Source: Gammaproteobacteria bacterium (GTDB lineage: Bacteria > Pseudomonadota > Gammaproteobacteria > Pseudomonadales > Halieaceae). From it: DNA of 10,589 bases. The notes below the pieces were generated by a model that saw only the letters and a list, made by a program, of their open reading frames with translations, did no database searches and was not told where the DNA came from. Shown here in pieces: positions 1 through 7,163 of this stretch; position 1 is the stretch's first letter, and each line of letters begins with the position of its first letter. The position numbers were made by a program, and so were the translations under genes. The stretch spans positions 1 to 10,589 of the forward strand of contig JAAEZV010000039.1 in assembly GCA_018222695.1 (NCBI GenBank), given 5' to 3'.

Positions 1-1039
1 TATAGAGCGAGACAGTCTTGCCCGAACCCGTTGGCCCAGTGACGAGAATCATGCCCTGAGGTTTTGCCAGCGCCTCCACATAGAGCGCCTGTTGGTCCTC
101 TTCGTAACCCAGCGCATCGATCCCCATCTGAGCCGATGTCGGGTCAAGGATCCGCAATACGATTTTTTCGCCGTACATGGTGGGGAGAGTGTTCACGCGA
201 AAATCGATAGCGCGTTTCTTGGAAAGTTTCATCTGGATCCGGCCATCCTGGGGAATGCGGCGCTCCGAAATGTCCATCTGCGACATCACTTTCAGACGTG
301 CGGCGAGGCGCGGTGCCAGATTGCGCGGCGGCTTTACCACCTCGCGCAAAATGCCATCGGTGCGAAAGCGCACCCGATAGTCTTTCTCATAAGGTTCAAA
401 GTGAATATCGGACGCGCCCTGCTTAATACCGTCTAGTAACACCTTGTTTACGAAGCGCACGATCGGTGTGTCATCCGCCGCATCACGCACCTCGTCGTCT
501 TCATCGACTGACCCGTCGCTGATCTCCAGATCGTATTCGCCATCGGCCCCGAGTGAGGCCATGTCATTATCAAAACCGCCGGACTGCTCGGCGAGGTCGG
601 CAATCAGTTTGCTGAGCGCCTCATCCTCCACCAGCACGGCGTCGGTGTTGATGCCGGCGGCAAACTTGAACTCATCCAGTGCGCCGAGGTTCATGGGGTC
701 TGAAACCGCAACAAAAAGCCGATTGCCGCGGCGGAAGAGGGGAACGGCGTGGTGTTTGAGCATCATCTCACCGTCGATTTGCTGCTCCGGCAGCATCTCG
801 CGGTTCATTGAATTCAGGTCAAACACGGGTACACCAAATTCCGCCGAAGCCATCTCAGCCAGCTCGCGGCTGTCTACGTCCAGTGTGTCGATCAGGTAGC
901 GAATCAGCGAGACGCGCATGGTCTTGGCGTCTTGTTCAGCTTCTTTGGCTTGTTCGGCTGTGAGCACGCCCTCGGCAATCAGGCGGCCAGCTAGCCCTTT
1001 TACAGTGGATTGGACTTCTTTGGAGGCGGGTGAGTTCAT
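1..1039 (-). CDS. pilB: Type IV pilus extension ATPase PilB, 3' end cut by the window edge
   Basis: This gene encodes the cytoplasmic secretion-type ATPase that powers pilin polymerisation at the inner-membrane pilus base. The first 346 residues are present. Residues about 1-150 form the N-terminal MshEN-like region, followed by an acidic linker (about 155-192). The ATPase N2 region follows (TPIVRFVNKVL at 192-202, GASDIHFEPY at 208-217). Walker A, GPTGSGKT, lies at 335-342 only 14 bases from the edge, so Walker B and the C-terminal domain are outside; the family is about 560-570 residues long. The VTGPTGSGKTVSLY context is that of PilB rather than a type II secretion GspE. The ATG at 1039 is chosen because it gives the expected N-terminus; its ribosome site is weak. 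Codirectional pilA lies upstream, separated by 212 bases with a terminator, so pilB probably has its own promoter. A poor candidate is TTGGTT/TAGAAT at 1193-1167 with a 15-base spacer. The leader also holds a small hairpin, CCGGT-CTC-ACCGG, at 1137-1149. Confidence 0.95.
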   Translation of the reverse strand, partial: MNSPASKEVQSTVKGLAGRLIAEGVLTAEQAKEAEQDAKTMRVSLIRYLIDTLDVDSRELAEMASAEFGVPVFDLNSMNREMLPEQQIDGEMMLKHHAVPLFRRGNRLFVAVSDPMNLGALDEFKFAAGINTDAVLVEDEALSKLIADLAEQSGGFDNDMASLGADGEYDLEISDGSVDEDDEVRDAADDTPIVRFVNKVLLDGIKQGASDIHFEPYEKDYRVRFRTDGILREVVKPPRNLAPRLAARLKVMSQMDISERRIPQDGRIQMKLSKKRAIDFRVNTLPTMYGEKIVLRILDPTSAQMGIDALGYEEDQQALYVEALAKPQGMILVTGPTGSGKTVSLY

Positions 1040-1192
1040 ATTAAGCTCAACGCTCTGGTTACTCGCAGATTAAAGCTTTTTTTGTGTGACTTTTAGTGAC
1101 CTTGTGAATCTTCACGAGCTGGAAATGGGCAGCAATCCGGTCTCACCGGGTTGATGCCACGTCGCTATTCTAACGGAAGGGCGCGCAAACCA

Positions 1193-1222
1193 ATAAAAAA
1201 GGGGGCATGGCCCCCTATTTTT
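1193..1222 (-). terminator. Intrinsic terminator after pilA
   Basis: On the minus strand an AGGGGGC/GCCCCCT stem (1216-1200) with a 3-base loop is followed at once by TTTTTT (1200-1195). This is a textbook rho-independent terminator, about 35 bases past the pilA stop. The plus strand also has five T after the stem (1218-1222), so it could stop transcription from both sides, but no plus-strand gene ends here. It should separate abundant pilA mRNA from pilB. Confidence 0.9.
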
Positions 1223-1251
1223 GTAATCGCTGCAACGAGTTGCCGCAAGCG

Positions 1252-1701
1252 CTAGCAGAGGCCGGCGCCCACGCAAGATCCTGCAACTGTCCAATCTACA
1301 GGCGCCTGCAAAGGCCCACCTGCGGCAGCAGCTGCTGTAGGAACAGTCGTGACCTGATAAGTGCTGCCATCAACGTCCGCTGAGCCCGTCGCGAGGATTA
1401 CTCCGTCTATAACTGTTACTGATGCAACGAAACCCGCCGCTGCAGGTGCAGCAGGGATGCCACAATCTCCGTTGTCGAGCTGTGTCAAAGCAGTAAGAGT
1501 GGCGCCTGCACAAGTTCCGTTTTGGATTGCTAGCTCGATGGCTATCTTGTAAGGGTTCACTGCTGCTACGACCTCGGAAAACTTCGCTTTCTTGGTGTAG
1601 GTTTGATACGCGGGCAGAGCAATCGCTGCCAAAATGCCGATGATGGCAATGACGATCATCAGTTCGATCAGCGTAAAGCCCTTTTGACTTTGCTTTTTCA
1701 T
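1252..1701 (-). CDS. pilA: Type IV major pilin PilA (prepilin), 149 residues
   Basis: This is the structural subunit of the type IV pilus, processed and methylated by the prepilin peptidase PilD and assembled by PilB/PilC. The leader is short and basic, MKKQSQKG, with cleavage predicted after Gly8. The mature protein starts with Phe (+1) and has Glu at +5 (E13), then a hydrophobic helix (residues 9-33) with Pro30. The globular domain contains Ala/Gly-rich segments (83-90, 122-129) and four cysteines: C64, C80, C143 and C149, the last being the final residue. The start at 1701 is chosen because it gives a standard class III leader and is preceded by AAGGAGAG, a strong ribosome site; the frame is open further upstream to 1767, but that would bury the leader. 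It is the nearest upstream neighbour of pilB, ends before a strong terminator, and has a sigma-54 promoter upstream. A minor pilin is possible but less likely, given the promoter and position. Confidence 0.95.
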   Translation of the reverse strand: MKKQSQKGFTLIELMIVIAIIGILAAIALPAYQTYTKKAKFSEVVAAVNPYKIAIELAIQNGTCAGATLTALTQLDNGDCGIPAAPAAAGFVASVTVIDGVILATGSADVDGSTYQVTTVPTAAAAAGGPLQAPVDWTVAGSCVGAGLC

Positions 1702-1741
1702 GTTTCTCTCCTTTGAAACTGTTTTGTTGCCTTGGGTTAGC

Positions 1742-1768
1742 GGTGTGCTAGCCCGTGCTGGCAACACC
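1742..1768 (-). promoter_or_regulatory. Hairpin in the pilA 5' leader
   Basis: Read on the minus strand, GGTGT pairs with ACACC at the base. After a one-base bulge, GC pairs with GC, and beyond one mismatch AGC pairs with GCT around an ACGG loop. It would begin about two bases after the predicted sigma-54 start near 1770, so it would form the very 5' end of the pilA transcript, about 40 bases before the start codon. A 5' stabilising stem for an abundant mRNA is plausible, but this is inference. Confidence 0.5.
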
Positions 1769-1780
1769 TACCCTATACGA

Positions 1781-1797
1781 TGCAAAGGGCGTGCCAA
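1781..1797 (-). promoter_or_regulatory. Sigma-54 (-24/-12) promoter of pilA
   Basis: The minus strand reads TTGGCACGCCCTTTGCA, matching the RpoN consensus TGGCACG-N4-TTGC(A/T) at every fixed position. The GG is at 1795-1794 and the GC at 1783-1782, giving the required 12-base phasing. The predicted start is near 1770, leaving a leader of about 70 bases. RpoN with the PilS/PilR two-component system drives pilA in Pseudomonas and relatives, which fits the gene downstream. Confidence 0.9.
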
Positions 1798-1854
1798 CTT
1801 TCGCATTTTGCTTTAAATCGCGAATTGCGAGGGACTATGGAGGTGTTTCGCCGC

Positions 1855-1887
1855 TGAGACAAGCCTAAAATATGACAAAAATTGTCA
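1855..1887 (-). promoter_or_regulatory. Candidate PilR enhancer site
   Basis: A perfect palindrome, TGACAA-AAA-TTGTCA, spans 1873-1887, and another TGTC occurs on the minus strand at 1861-1858. PilR sites in Pseudomonas are described as TGTC-type elements upstream of pilA. The palindrome centre lies about 110 bases upstream of the predicted pilA start, a normal distance for an activator of sigma-54 polymerase. The AT-rich stretch on its 3' side could help bending. Assignment to PilR is inferred from position and core motif. Confidence 0.5.
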
Positions 1888-1962
1888 TTATCGAGCAATT
1901 TTAGTGTGCAGTGGAGCCCATTCTCGTCATGTGGGCCCGGTGTTGGCTAGCTGTGGAGCCTC

Positions 1963-4134
1963 CTAGGCGTCTCCTTTGAACGCGAGGCGTCGCGCGTGCA
2001 GGACCGGCTCCGTATAGCCGCTGGGCTGGGCTGTGCCGGCAAAGACCAGCTCGCACGCCGCCTGAAAAGCCTGGCTGGACTCCTGATTGGGCGCCATGGG
2101 CCGGTAATCCGGGTCTGCCTGATTCTGCTCGTCCACTACGGCAGCCATACGGGCGAGCGTCTCACGCACCTGCGCTTCAGACACCACGCCATGGTGCAGC
2201 CAGTTGGCGATGTGCTGGCTAGAGATGCGCAGCGTGGCCCGGTCTTCCATCAGCCCTACGTTGTGGATGTCGGGTACTTTGGAGCAGCCCACGCCGTGCT
2301 CGACCCAGCGCACGACATAGCCGAGCATGCCCTGGGCATTGTTATCGAGTTCCTGCTGAATCTGCTCCGGCGATAGGTTCTCGCAATCACCCAGCGGGAT
2401 GGTGAGCAACTCATCCAGTGAGCGTCGCGTCTGTCCTGCGAGCGTCTTCTGTACGTCGGCAACCGATACCCGATGGTAGTGCGAAACGTGCAGTGTGGCG
2501 GCAGTCGGGGAGGGCACCCAGGCGCAGTTGGCGCCGGCCTCGGGGTGGCCGACTTTGGCGGTGAGCATCTGGGCCATCAGATCGGGCATGGCCCACATGC
2601 CTTTTCCGATCTGTGCCTTGCCCTGCAGGCCACAGGCCAGACCCACGTCGACGTTCCAGTCCTCGTAGGCGTTGATCCAGGTTTCCGCCTTCATGGCGCT
2701 CTTGGCAGTGACGGCACCGGCTTCCATGCTGGTGTGAATCTCGTCGCCGGTGCGGTCGAGGAATCCCGTGTTAATGAACACCACGCGCTCGCTGGCGCGA
2801 CGGATGCACTCGGCGAGGTTCACGGTGGTGCGACGCTCTTCATCCATGATGCCCACTTTGAGAGTATTGCGCGGCAAGCCAAACAGGTCCTCGATCTTTG
2901 AGAACAGCTCGACGGTGAGGCTCACCTCGTCCGGGCCGTGCATCTTCGGCTTCACGATATACATGGAGCCCGTTCGCGAGTTTTTGAGCGCGCTATCGCC
3001 GCGTAGGTCATGGAGTGCGCAGAAGGTGGTGAAGAGCCCGTCCATAAACCCTTCGGGGATCTCCTCGCCTGCGGCGTTGAGAATGGCCGGGTTGGTCATG
3101 AGATGGCCGACGTTCCGAACAAACAACAAGCTGCGACCGGGCAGGGTGAGCGTGCCACCATCCGGGGTGGTGAAGCTGCGATCGGGGTTCAGCCGTCGGG
3201 TCAGGGTGTCGCCGCCTTTTTTGAAGGTGTCGGTGAGGTCGCCTTTCATCAGGCCCAGCCAGTTGCGATAGACCACGACCTTGTCCTCGGCATCCACCGC
3301 GGCAACCGAGTCCTCGCAATCCTGAATCGTAGTCAGCGCGGATTCGAGGCAGACGTCTTTCACGCCCGCGGCATCGGTCGCGCCTACAGCGTGGCTACGG
3401 TCAACCTGAATCTCGATATGCAGGCCGTTGTGGCAGAGCGCCACGCTCTCGGGCGCATCGGCGTTACCGGTATAGCCCACGAGCTGGGAAGGCTCTGCCA
3501 GCGTTGCGGGCTCGCCTGACGCTTGCTGCACGGAGAGTGCGCCTGCTGAGATGGCATAAGCCGTGGCCGCAGCGTGACTGCCGCCGGTCAGTGGGCAATG
3601 GGTATCCAGGAAGTCCCGCGCCCAGGCGATCACGCGCTCGCCGCGGACCGGGTTGTAGGCGCCGCCGCGTTCCGCGCCATCATTCTCGGGTATGGCGTCG
3701 GTGCCATACAGTGCGTCGTATAGACTGCCCCAGCGCGCGTTCGCTGCATTGAGTGCATAGCGGGCATTCATGACCGGCACCACGAGCTGCGGGCCCGCAA
3801 TCTGCGCAATCTCCGGGTCGACGTTGTCAGTGGTGATGCTGAAGGGGGCCGGCTCGGGATGCAGGTAGCCGATCTCCCTGAGAAATGCCTCGTAGGCATC
3901 GGCGTCAAACGCTTCGCCCTGGTGGTCGCGATGCCACTGGTCAATCTGCGTCTGCAGAGAGTCCCGCTCCCCCAAAAGTCGCTGGTTCTCAGGACCCAGC
4001 GCTGCCCAAATGTCGGCCACTCCCTGCCAGAAGTGATCGGGATCAATCCCTGTGCCCGGCGCGATCTCGTTGACTAATAGTGAGTGGAGCGCCTCGTCGA
4101 TGTGAAGGTCGGCACACTGGATTCGATTGGACAT
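1963..4134 (-). CDS. glcB: Malate synthase G
   Basis: This enzyme condenses glyoxylate with acetyl-CoA and water to give malate and CoA, the second glyoxylate-shunt step, in the cytoplasm. At 723 residues it matches the monomeric G isoform rather than the shorter A isoform. Family blocks seen include [17 protein letters not shown] (336-352, with R340 matching E. coli R338), [17 protein letters not shown] (385-401), GIMDEERRT (428-436, the Mg-binding glutamate at E432), [16 protein letters not shown] (453-468, Mg-binding D460), [32 protein letters not shown] (615-646, general base D631 and C617), and C694 near the C-terminus. The enzyme looks complete. The ATG at 4134 is preceded by AGGAAA. 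It lies 146 bases downstream of the codirectional lysR gene; co-transcription is possible, and I see no convincing terminator between them. No isocitrate lyase or glycolate oxidase gene is in the window, so whether it serves acetate, fatty-acid or glycolate use is open. Confidence 0.97.
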   Translation of the reverse strand: MSNRIQCADLHIDEALHSLLVNEIAPGTGIDPDHFWQGVADIWAALGPENQRLLGERDSLQTQIDQWHRDHQGEAFDADAYEAFLREIGYLHPEPAPFSITTDNVDPEIAQIAGPQLVVPVMNARYALNAANARWGSLYDALYGTDAIPENDGAERGGAYNPVRGERVIAWARDFLDTHCPLTGGSHAAATAYAISAGALSVQQASGEPATLAEPSQLVGYTGNADAPESVALCHNGLHIEIQVDRSHAVGATDAAGVKDVCLESALTTIQDCEDSVAAVDAEDKVVVYRNWLGLMKGDLTDTFKKGGDTLTRRLNPDRSFTTPDGGTLTLPGRSLLFVRNVGHLMTNPAILNAAGEEIPEGFMDGLFTTFCALHDLRGDSALKNSRTGSMYIVKPKMHGPDEVSLTVELFSKIEDLFGLPRNTLKVGIMDEERRTTVNLAECIRRASERVVFINTGFLDRTGDEIHTSMEAGAVTAKSAMKAETWINAYEDWNVDVGLACGLQGKAQIGKGMWAMPDLMAQMLTAKVGHPEAGANCAWVPSPTAATLHVSHYHRVSVADVQKTLAGQTRRSLDELLTIPLGDCENLSPEQIQQELDNNAQGMLGYVVRWVEHGVGCSKVPDIHNVGLMEDRATLRISSQHIANWLHHGVVSEAQVRETLARMAAVVDEQNQADPDYRPMAPNQESSQAFQAACELVFAGTAQPSGYTEPVLHARRLAFKGDA

Positions 4135-4280
4135 GGTTCATTTCCTGCTGTCGTGCGGATGTCTAGAGCACGTTTGTCTGCGCGCGCTCTGTGCGGGAAG
4201 TTGCGAGGGTGTCACTCTACTCAGTCACTACTATTGATGACAGTGATCCAGGCGATAAACGGTATTCGCAGAGTTTATAG

Positions 4281-5237
4281 CTAGGCGTCAGTGTCGCCCG
4301 GCAGTGCCCGGGCAATGCCGGTAATGAACTGCCGCACCCAACGATGGGGCGCGTTGTTATGAAGCAGCGGGCTCCAGGCCATTTTGAGTTCCAGCGGCGG
4401 GATGGCAAAAGGCGCTTCCCGAATGACGACGCGCGGGTGGTCGTGTTTCAGGCGCGTCGCTCGGGTTGGCAGGGTCACAATCAAGTCGTTTTGCTCCGCG
4501 AGGGTCATGGCGGCTTGGTAGTGGCGGGTAAAGACGCGTATCTGTCGCTTCTCGCCCTGCTCTGCGAGCGCGGCATCAACCCAGCCCAGCCGCTGCACGT
4601 CACCAGGGTCCACCCCCACGCCGACCCCCATGCCGGTTTTGCTGACCCAGATGTGATCGGCGCTCAAATAGCTTTTGAGCGAGAAGTCCTTAAGGATCGG
4701 GTTGTCTGCGCTCATGAGGCAGGAGAAGCTGTCCTCCCAGAGCGTGATCTGATGAAAAGACTGCGGCATCTGATCAAAGCGGTTGATGACCAGATCGACC
4801 TTGCCCCGCTCCACGTCCAGAAAGCTCACGTCCGAAGGATTCATGATGTCGAGCGTGATACCCGGGGCGTGTTCGCGGAGTTGCGTGAGCACCGCAGGGA
4901 AAAGTGTGGACTCGGCATAGTCGCTGGCCATGATGCGCACCACCATCTGCGCCTCGCCCGGCTCGAACTCGGTGGCGGGCTGCATGGCGCGATCCACGCC
5001 CAAGAGAATCTCCTTGACCAGAGGTTCCAGCTCCAGTGCGCGTTCGGTGGGGGTCATGCCCTCAGAGGTGCGCACCAGCAGTGGGTCGTCAAACAGGGCC
5101 CGCAGTCTTCTGAGTCCGTTGCTCATGGCGGGCTGTGACAGCCCCAGTTGATTCGCGGCTTGGGTCACATTGCGCTCGCGCAGCAGCACCTCCAGATAAA
5201 CCAGCAGATTGAGATCAATTTGGTTGAGGTTTTTCAT
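4281..5237 (-). CDS. LysR-family transcriptional regulator, NodD/NahR/LinR-like
   Basis: This 318-residue cytoplasmic DNA-binding regulator has an N-terminal winged helix-turn-helix at about residues 6-66 (LNLLVYLEVLLRERNVTQAA, LSQPAMSNGLRRLR, DPLLVRTSEGMTPTERAL). That signature is typical of the NodD/NahR/SyrM/LinR branch. The type 2 periplasmic-binding-like effector domain runs from about 95 to 305 and ends with the branch-typical HRWVRQFI. A Gly/Val-rich segment, TGMGVGVGVDPG (201-212), looks longer than usual for this loop. The ATG at 5237 gives the normal family N-terminus but has no clear Shine-Dalgarno. The gene is divergent from the acyl-CoA dehydrogenase and has a TATAAT box and an overlapping T-N11-A LysR box upstream, which suggests autoregulation together with control of the divergent operon. 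The effector is unknown; an acyl-CoA-related or aromatic/organic acid would suit the context. Confidence 0.93.
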   Translation of the reverse strand: MKNLNQIDLNLLVYLEVLLRERNVTQAANQLGLSQPAMSNGLRRLRALFDDPLLVRTSEGMTPTERALELEPLVKEILLGVDRAMQPATEFEPGEAQMVVRIMASDYAESTLFPAVLTQLREHAPGITLDIMNPSDVSFLDVERGKVDLVINRFDQMPQSFHQITLWEDSFSCLMSADNPILKDFSLKSYLSADHIWVSKTGMGVGVGVDPGDVQRLGWVDAALAEQGEKRQIRVFTRHYQAAMTLAEQNDLIVTLPTRATRLKHDHPRVVIREAPFAIPPLELKMAWSPLLHNNAPHRWVRQFITGIARALPGDTDA

Positions 5238-5266
5238 ATAATGCGCGTCAGGCGTGCCAGCCTTTA

Positions 5267-5284
5267 TTCATGTGGTGAATTATA
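5267..5284 (-). promoter_or_regulatory. lysR promoter -10 with overlapping LysR-type box
   Basis: TTCA-N5-TGAA at 5267-5279 (extended to ATTCA/TGAAT, 5266-5280) is a dyad fitting the T-N11-A LysR-type box. On the minus strand a perfect TATAAT occupies 5284-5279, placing a start near 5272 and a leader of about 35 bases before lysR. No good -35 is seen, consistent with a weak or regulated promoter. A box over the -10 and start would give negative autoregulation, as in many LysR systems. Confidence 0.55.
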
Positions 5285-5297
5285 ACTCTTTGGTCAT

Positions 5298-5330
5298 ATT
5301 TTTGCCGTATGGTTCCGACGTGGCAAAAAT
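5298..5330. repeat. 9-bp-arm inverted repeat upstream of the acyl-CoA dehydrogenase
   Basis: ATTTTTGCC (5298-5306) and GGCAAAAAT (5322-5330) are perfect inverted copies separated by 15 bases. The element lies 70 bases upstream of the dehydrogenase start and just upstream of the lysR promoter. It could be a regulator operator or a leader hairpin. It is not a normal terminator, because no T-tract follows the second arm on either strand. It does not match the PsrA or FadR fatty-acid operators. Confidence 0.55.
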
Positions 5331-5399
5331 GGGCGATACCCAAGCGGATGGCGCAATCGAAGCCGCGCGCCGAGACGATTCCAAAACGAGGAAGACACG

Positions 5400-7163
5400 A
5401 TGTATACGGCCCCCACGGATGACATGCAGTTTCTGATCGACGACGTGCTCGATGTCGGCTCGGTGCTGGGTGAGCTCCCCCACTACGCGGAGCTGGGTTT
5501 GGGCAGCGACCTGACCACAGCGCTCCTCGATGAAGCCGCCAAGTTTGCTTCCGATGTGGTCTCGCCCCTGCGGCGGGTCGGCGATGCGCATCCGGCGCGC
5601 TGCAGTGACAGCGCGGTCACCATTCCGCCAGGCTATGGCGACGCTATTCAGCAACTGGGCGCCGGTGGTTGGGTCGGTATCTCGGCACCGCAGGATCAGG
5701 GCGGGCAGGGCCTACCAGAGCTTTTCGGCACCGCCGCCTGCGAGATGTGGAACAGTGCCGACATGGCCTTTGCGCTTGAGCCTTTCCTCAGCGCCGGTGC
5801 TGCGCTGGCCATCTCGGCCCACGCGAATGAGGCGCTTCAATCCACCTACCTCGAAAAGATCTACTCGGGTGAGTGGTCGGGCACCATGAACCTCACGGAA
5901 TCCGGAGCCGGGTCCGATCTGGGTCCCATGAAAACCCGCGCCGAGCGCGAGGGCGATCACTACCGCATTTATGGGCAGAAGATTTACATCACCTGGGGTG
6001 ATCACGACGCGACCGGTAACATCATCCATCTGGTCTTGGCGCGTCTCCCCGATGCGCCCGAGGGCAGCCGCGGTATATCGCTGTTTCTGGTGCCCAAGTT
6101 CATGGTGAATGAGGACGGCTCACTGGGCGAGCGCAACGATGCCTACCCGGTTTCCGTTGAGCACAAGCTGGGTATTCACGGCAGTCCCACTTGTGTGATG
6201 GCCTACGGCGATAACGGCGGTGCGATCGGTTACCTAGTGGGCGAAGAAAATCAGGGCCTCGCCTGCATGTTCACGATGATGAACGAGGCGCGCCTCAAGG
6301 TGGGCTTGCAGGGTCTCGGTGCCTCCGAGGGCGCTTATCAAAAGGCGGTGGCCTACGCGCGGGAGCGGGTGCAGGGCGGAGTACCAATTATCGAGCACGC
6401 CGATGTGAAGCGCATGCTGCTGACGATGCGTGCGCTCAATGAAGCCATGCGTGCGCTGGCGTATTCCGAGGCGGTGACCATGGATCTTGCCCACGCCGGG
6501 CCCCAGGGGACCCGCGAGGCGAGTCAGCGCCGTATTGATCTGATGATCCCGGTGATCAAAGGCTGGCTCACCGAGCTGGGTATGGAGGTGACCTCTTTGG
6601 GGGTGCAGGTGCACGGCGGTATGGGTTACGTCGAGGAAACCGGTGCGGCGCAGTATCTGCGTGATGTGCGCATTACGCCGATCTATGAGGGTACCAACGG
6701 CATTCAGGCGGCGGATCTGCTGAACCGCAAGCTTGGTCGCGACGGTGGTGCCACTATGGAGGTTATGCAGACCGAAATTCGCGAGGTTGCCGCCACGCTC
6801 CAGGACCACAGTGACGCGCGGCTCCACAGTGTGGGGGCGCGTCTTGCGGAATCCCTCGCGGATCACGTCGAAACAACGCAGCGTCTGCTCGCCACTTTGG
6901 GCGATGACCGTTTTGCCGCCTTGGGTGGCTCATTTGATTACATGATGCAGACCGGCTACCTGTTCGGCGGCTGGCAGCTGGCGCGCGGCGCACTGGTGGC
7001 GGCCAATTTGTCCGCTAACGGCGAGCGGGTGGTCTTCTGTGACCGCAAAGTGAATACCGCGCAGTTTTACATGGAGCGCTTGTTGCCCAGGGCGCGCGCC
7101 CACGCGGGCGCCATTGATGCGCCGGGTGAGAGCCTGTCTGCGTTCTCCTATGACTGGTTCTGA
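5400..7163 (+). CDS. Large acyl-CoA dehydrogenase (about 590 residues, FadE5/DmdC-like)
   Basis: This FAD flavoenzyme introduces the alpha-beta double bond into an acyl-CoA thioester and passes electrons to ETF. At 587 residues it belongs to the long ACAD subgroup with a C-terminal extension, which includes FadE5-type and 3-methylmercaptopropionyl-CoA dehydrogenase (DmdC) enzymes, not the 380-residue short type. Seen in order: an N-terminal helical domain with a DmdC/FadE5-like start (MYTAPTDDMQFLIDDVL), the flavin segment MNLTESGAGSDLGPMKT (163-179), GQKIYITWGDHD (192-203), KLGIHGSPTC (256-265), QVHGGMGYVEE (403-413), and IYEGTNGIQAADLL (428-441) with the predicted catalytic base E430. The C-terminal domain runs from about 460 to 587. 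The start has a good ribosome site, GAGGAAG. The stop overlaps the rraA start by 14 bases, so the two are surely translated together. The divergent lysR probably regulates it. Chain length and substrate cannot be assigned; a DMSP-pathway role is only one option, as no other dmd gene is present. Confidence 0.93.
   Translation: MYTAPTDDMQFLIDDVLDVGSVLGELPHYAELGLGSDLTTALLDEAAKFASDVVSPLRRVGDAHPARCSDSAVTIPPGYGDAIQQLGAGGWVGISAPQDQGGQGLPELFGTAACEMWNSADMAFALEPFLSAGAALAISAHANEALQSTYLEKIYSGEWSGTMNLTESGAGSDLGPMKTRAEREGDHYRIYGQKIYITWGDHDATGNIIHLVLARLPDAPEGSRGISLFLVPKFMVNEDGSLGERNDAYPVSVEHKLGIHGSPTCVMAYGDNGGAIGYLVGEENQGLACMFTMMNEARLKVGLQGLGASEGAYQKAVAYARERVQGGVPIIEHADVKRMLLTMRALNEAMRALAYSEAVTMDLAHAGPQGTREASQRRIDLMIPVIKGWLTELGMEVTSLGVQVHGGMGYVEETGAAQYLRDVRITPIYEGTNGIQAADLLNRKLGRDGGATMEVMQTEIREVAATLQDHSDARLHSVGARLAESLADHVETTQRLLATLGDDRFAALGGSFDYMMQTGYLFGGWQLARGALVAANLSANGERVVFCDRKVNTAQFYMERLLPRARAHAGAIDAPGESLSAFSYDWF

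Noticed and set aside
1702..1767. In-frame extension of pilA to an upstream ATG at 1767.
   Set aside because: It would add 22 residues before the prepilin leader, bypass the strong AAGGAGAG ribosome site, and lie at the 5' end of the predicted transcript.
1916..1936. GCCCA/TGGGC hairpin just past the glcB stop as a terminator.
   Set aside because: Only five pairs with an 11-base loop and no T-tract follows on the minus strand.
2473..2901. Long open frames antisense to glcB, lysR, the dehydrogenase and nadC.
   Set aside because: They are shadows of GC-rich coding DNA, with low-complexity Arg/Pro/Ser/His-rich translations and no family motifs. The sense genes are unambiguous.
4210..4242. TGTCA/TGACA outer arms and repeated GTCACT in the lysR-glcB gap.
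   Set aside because: The arms are short, the interior does not pair well, and no promoter or T-tract fits. It may be an operator, but support is too thin.
5253..5259. TGGCACG on the minus strand upstream of lysR, resembling a sigma-54 -24 element.
   Set aside because: The matching -12 TTGC is absent at the required spacing (the sequence there is ACGCG).
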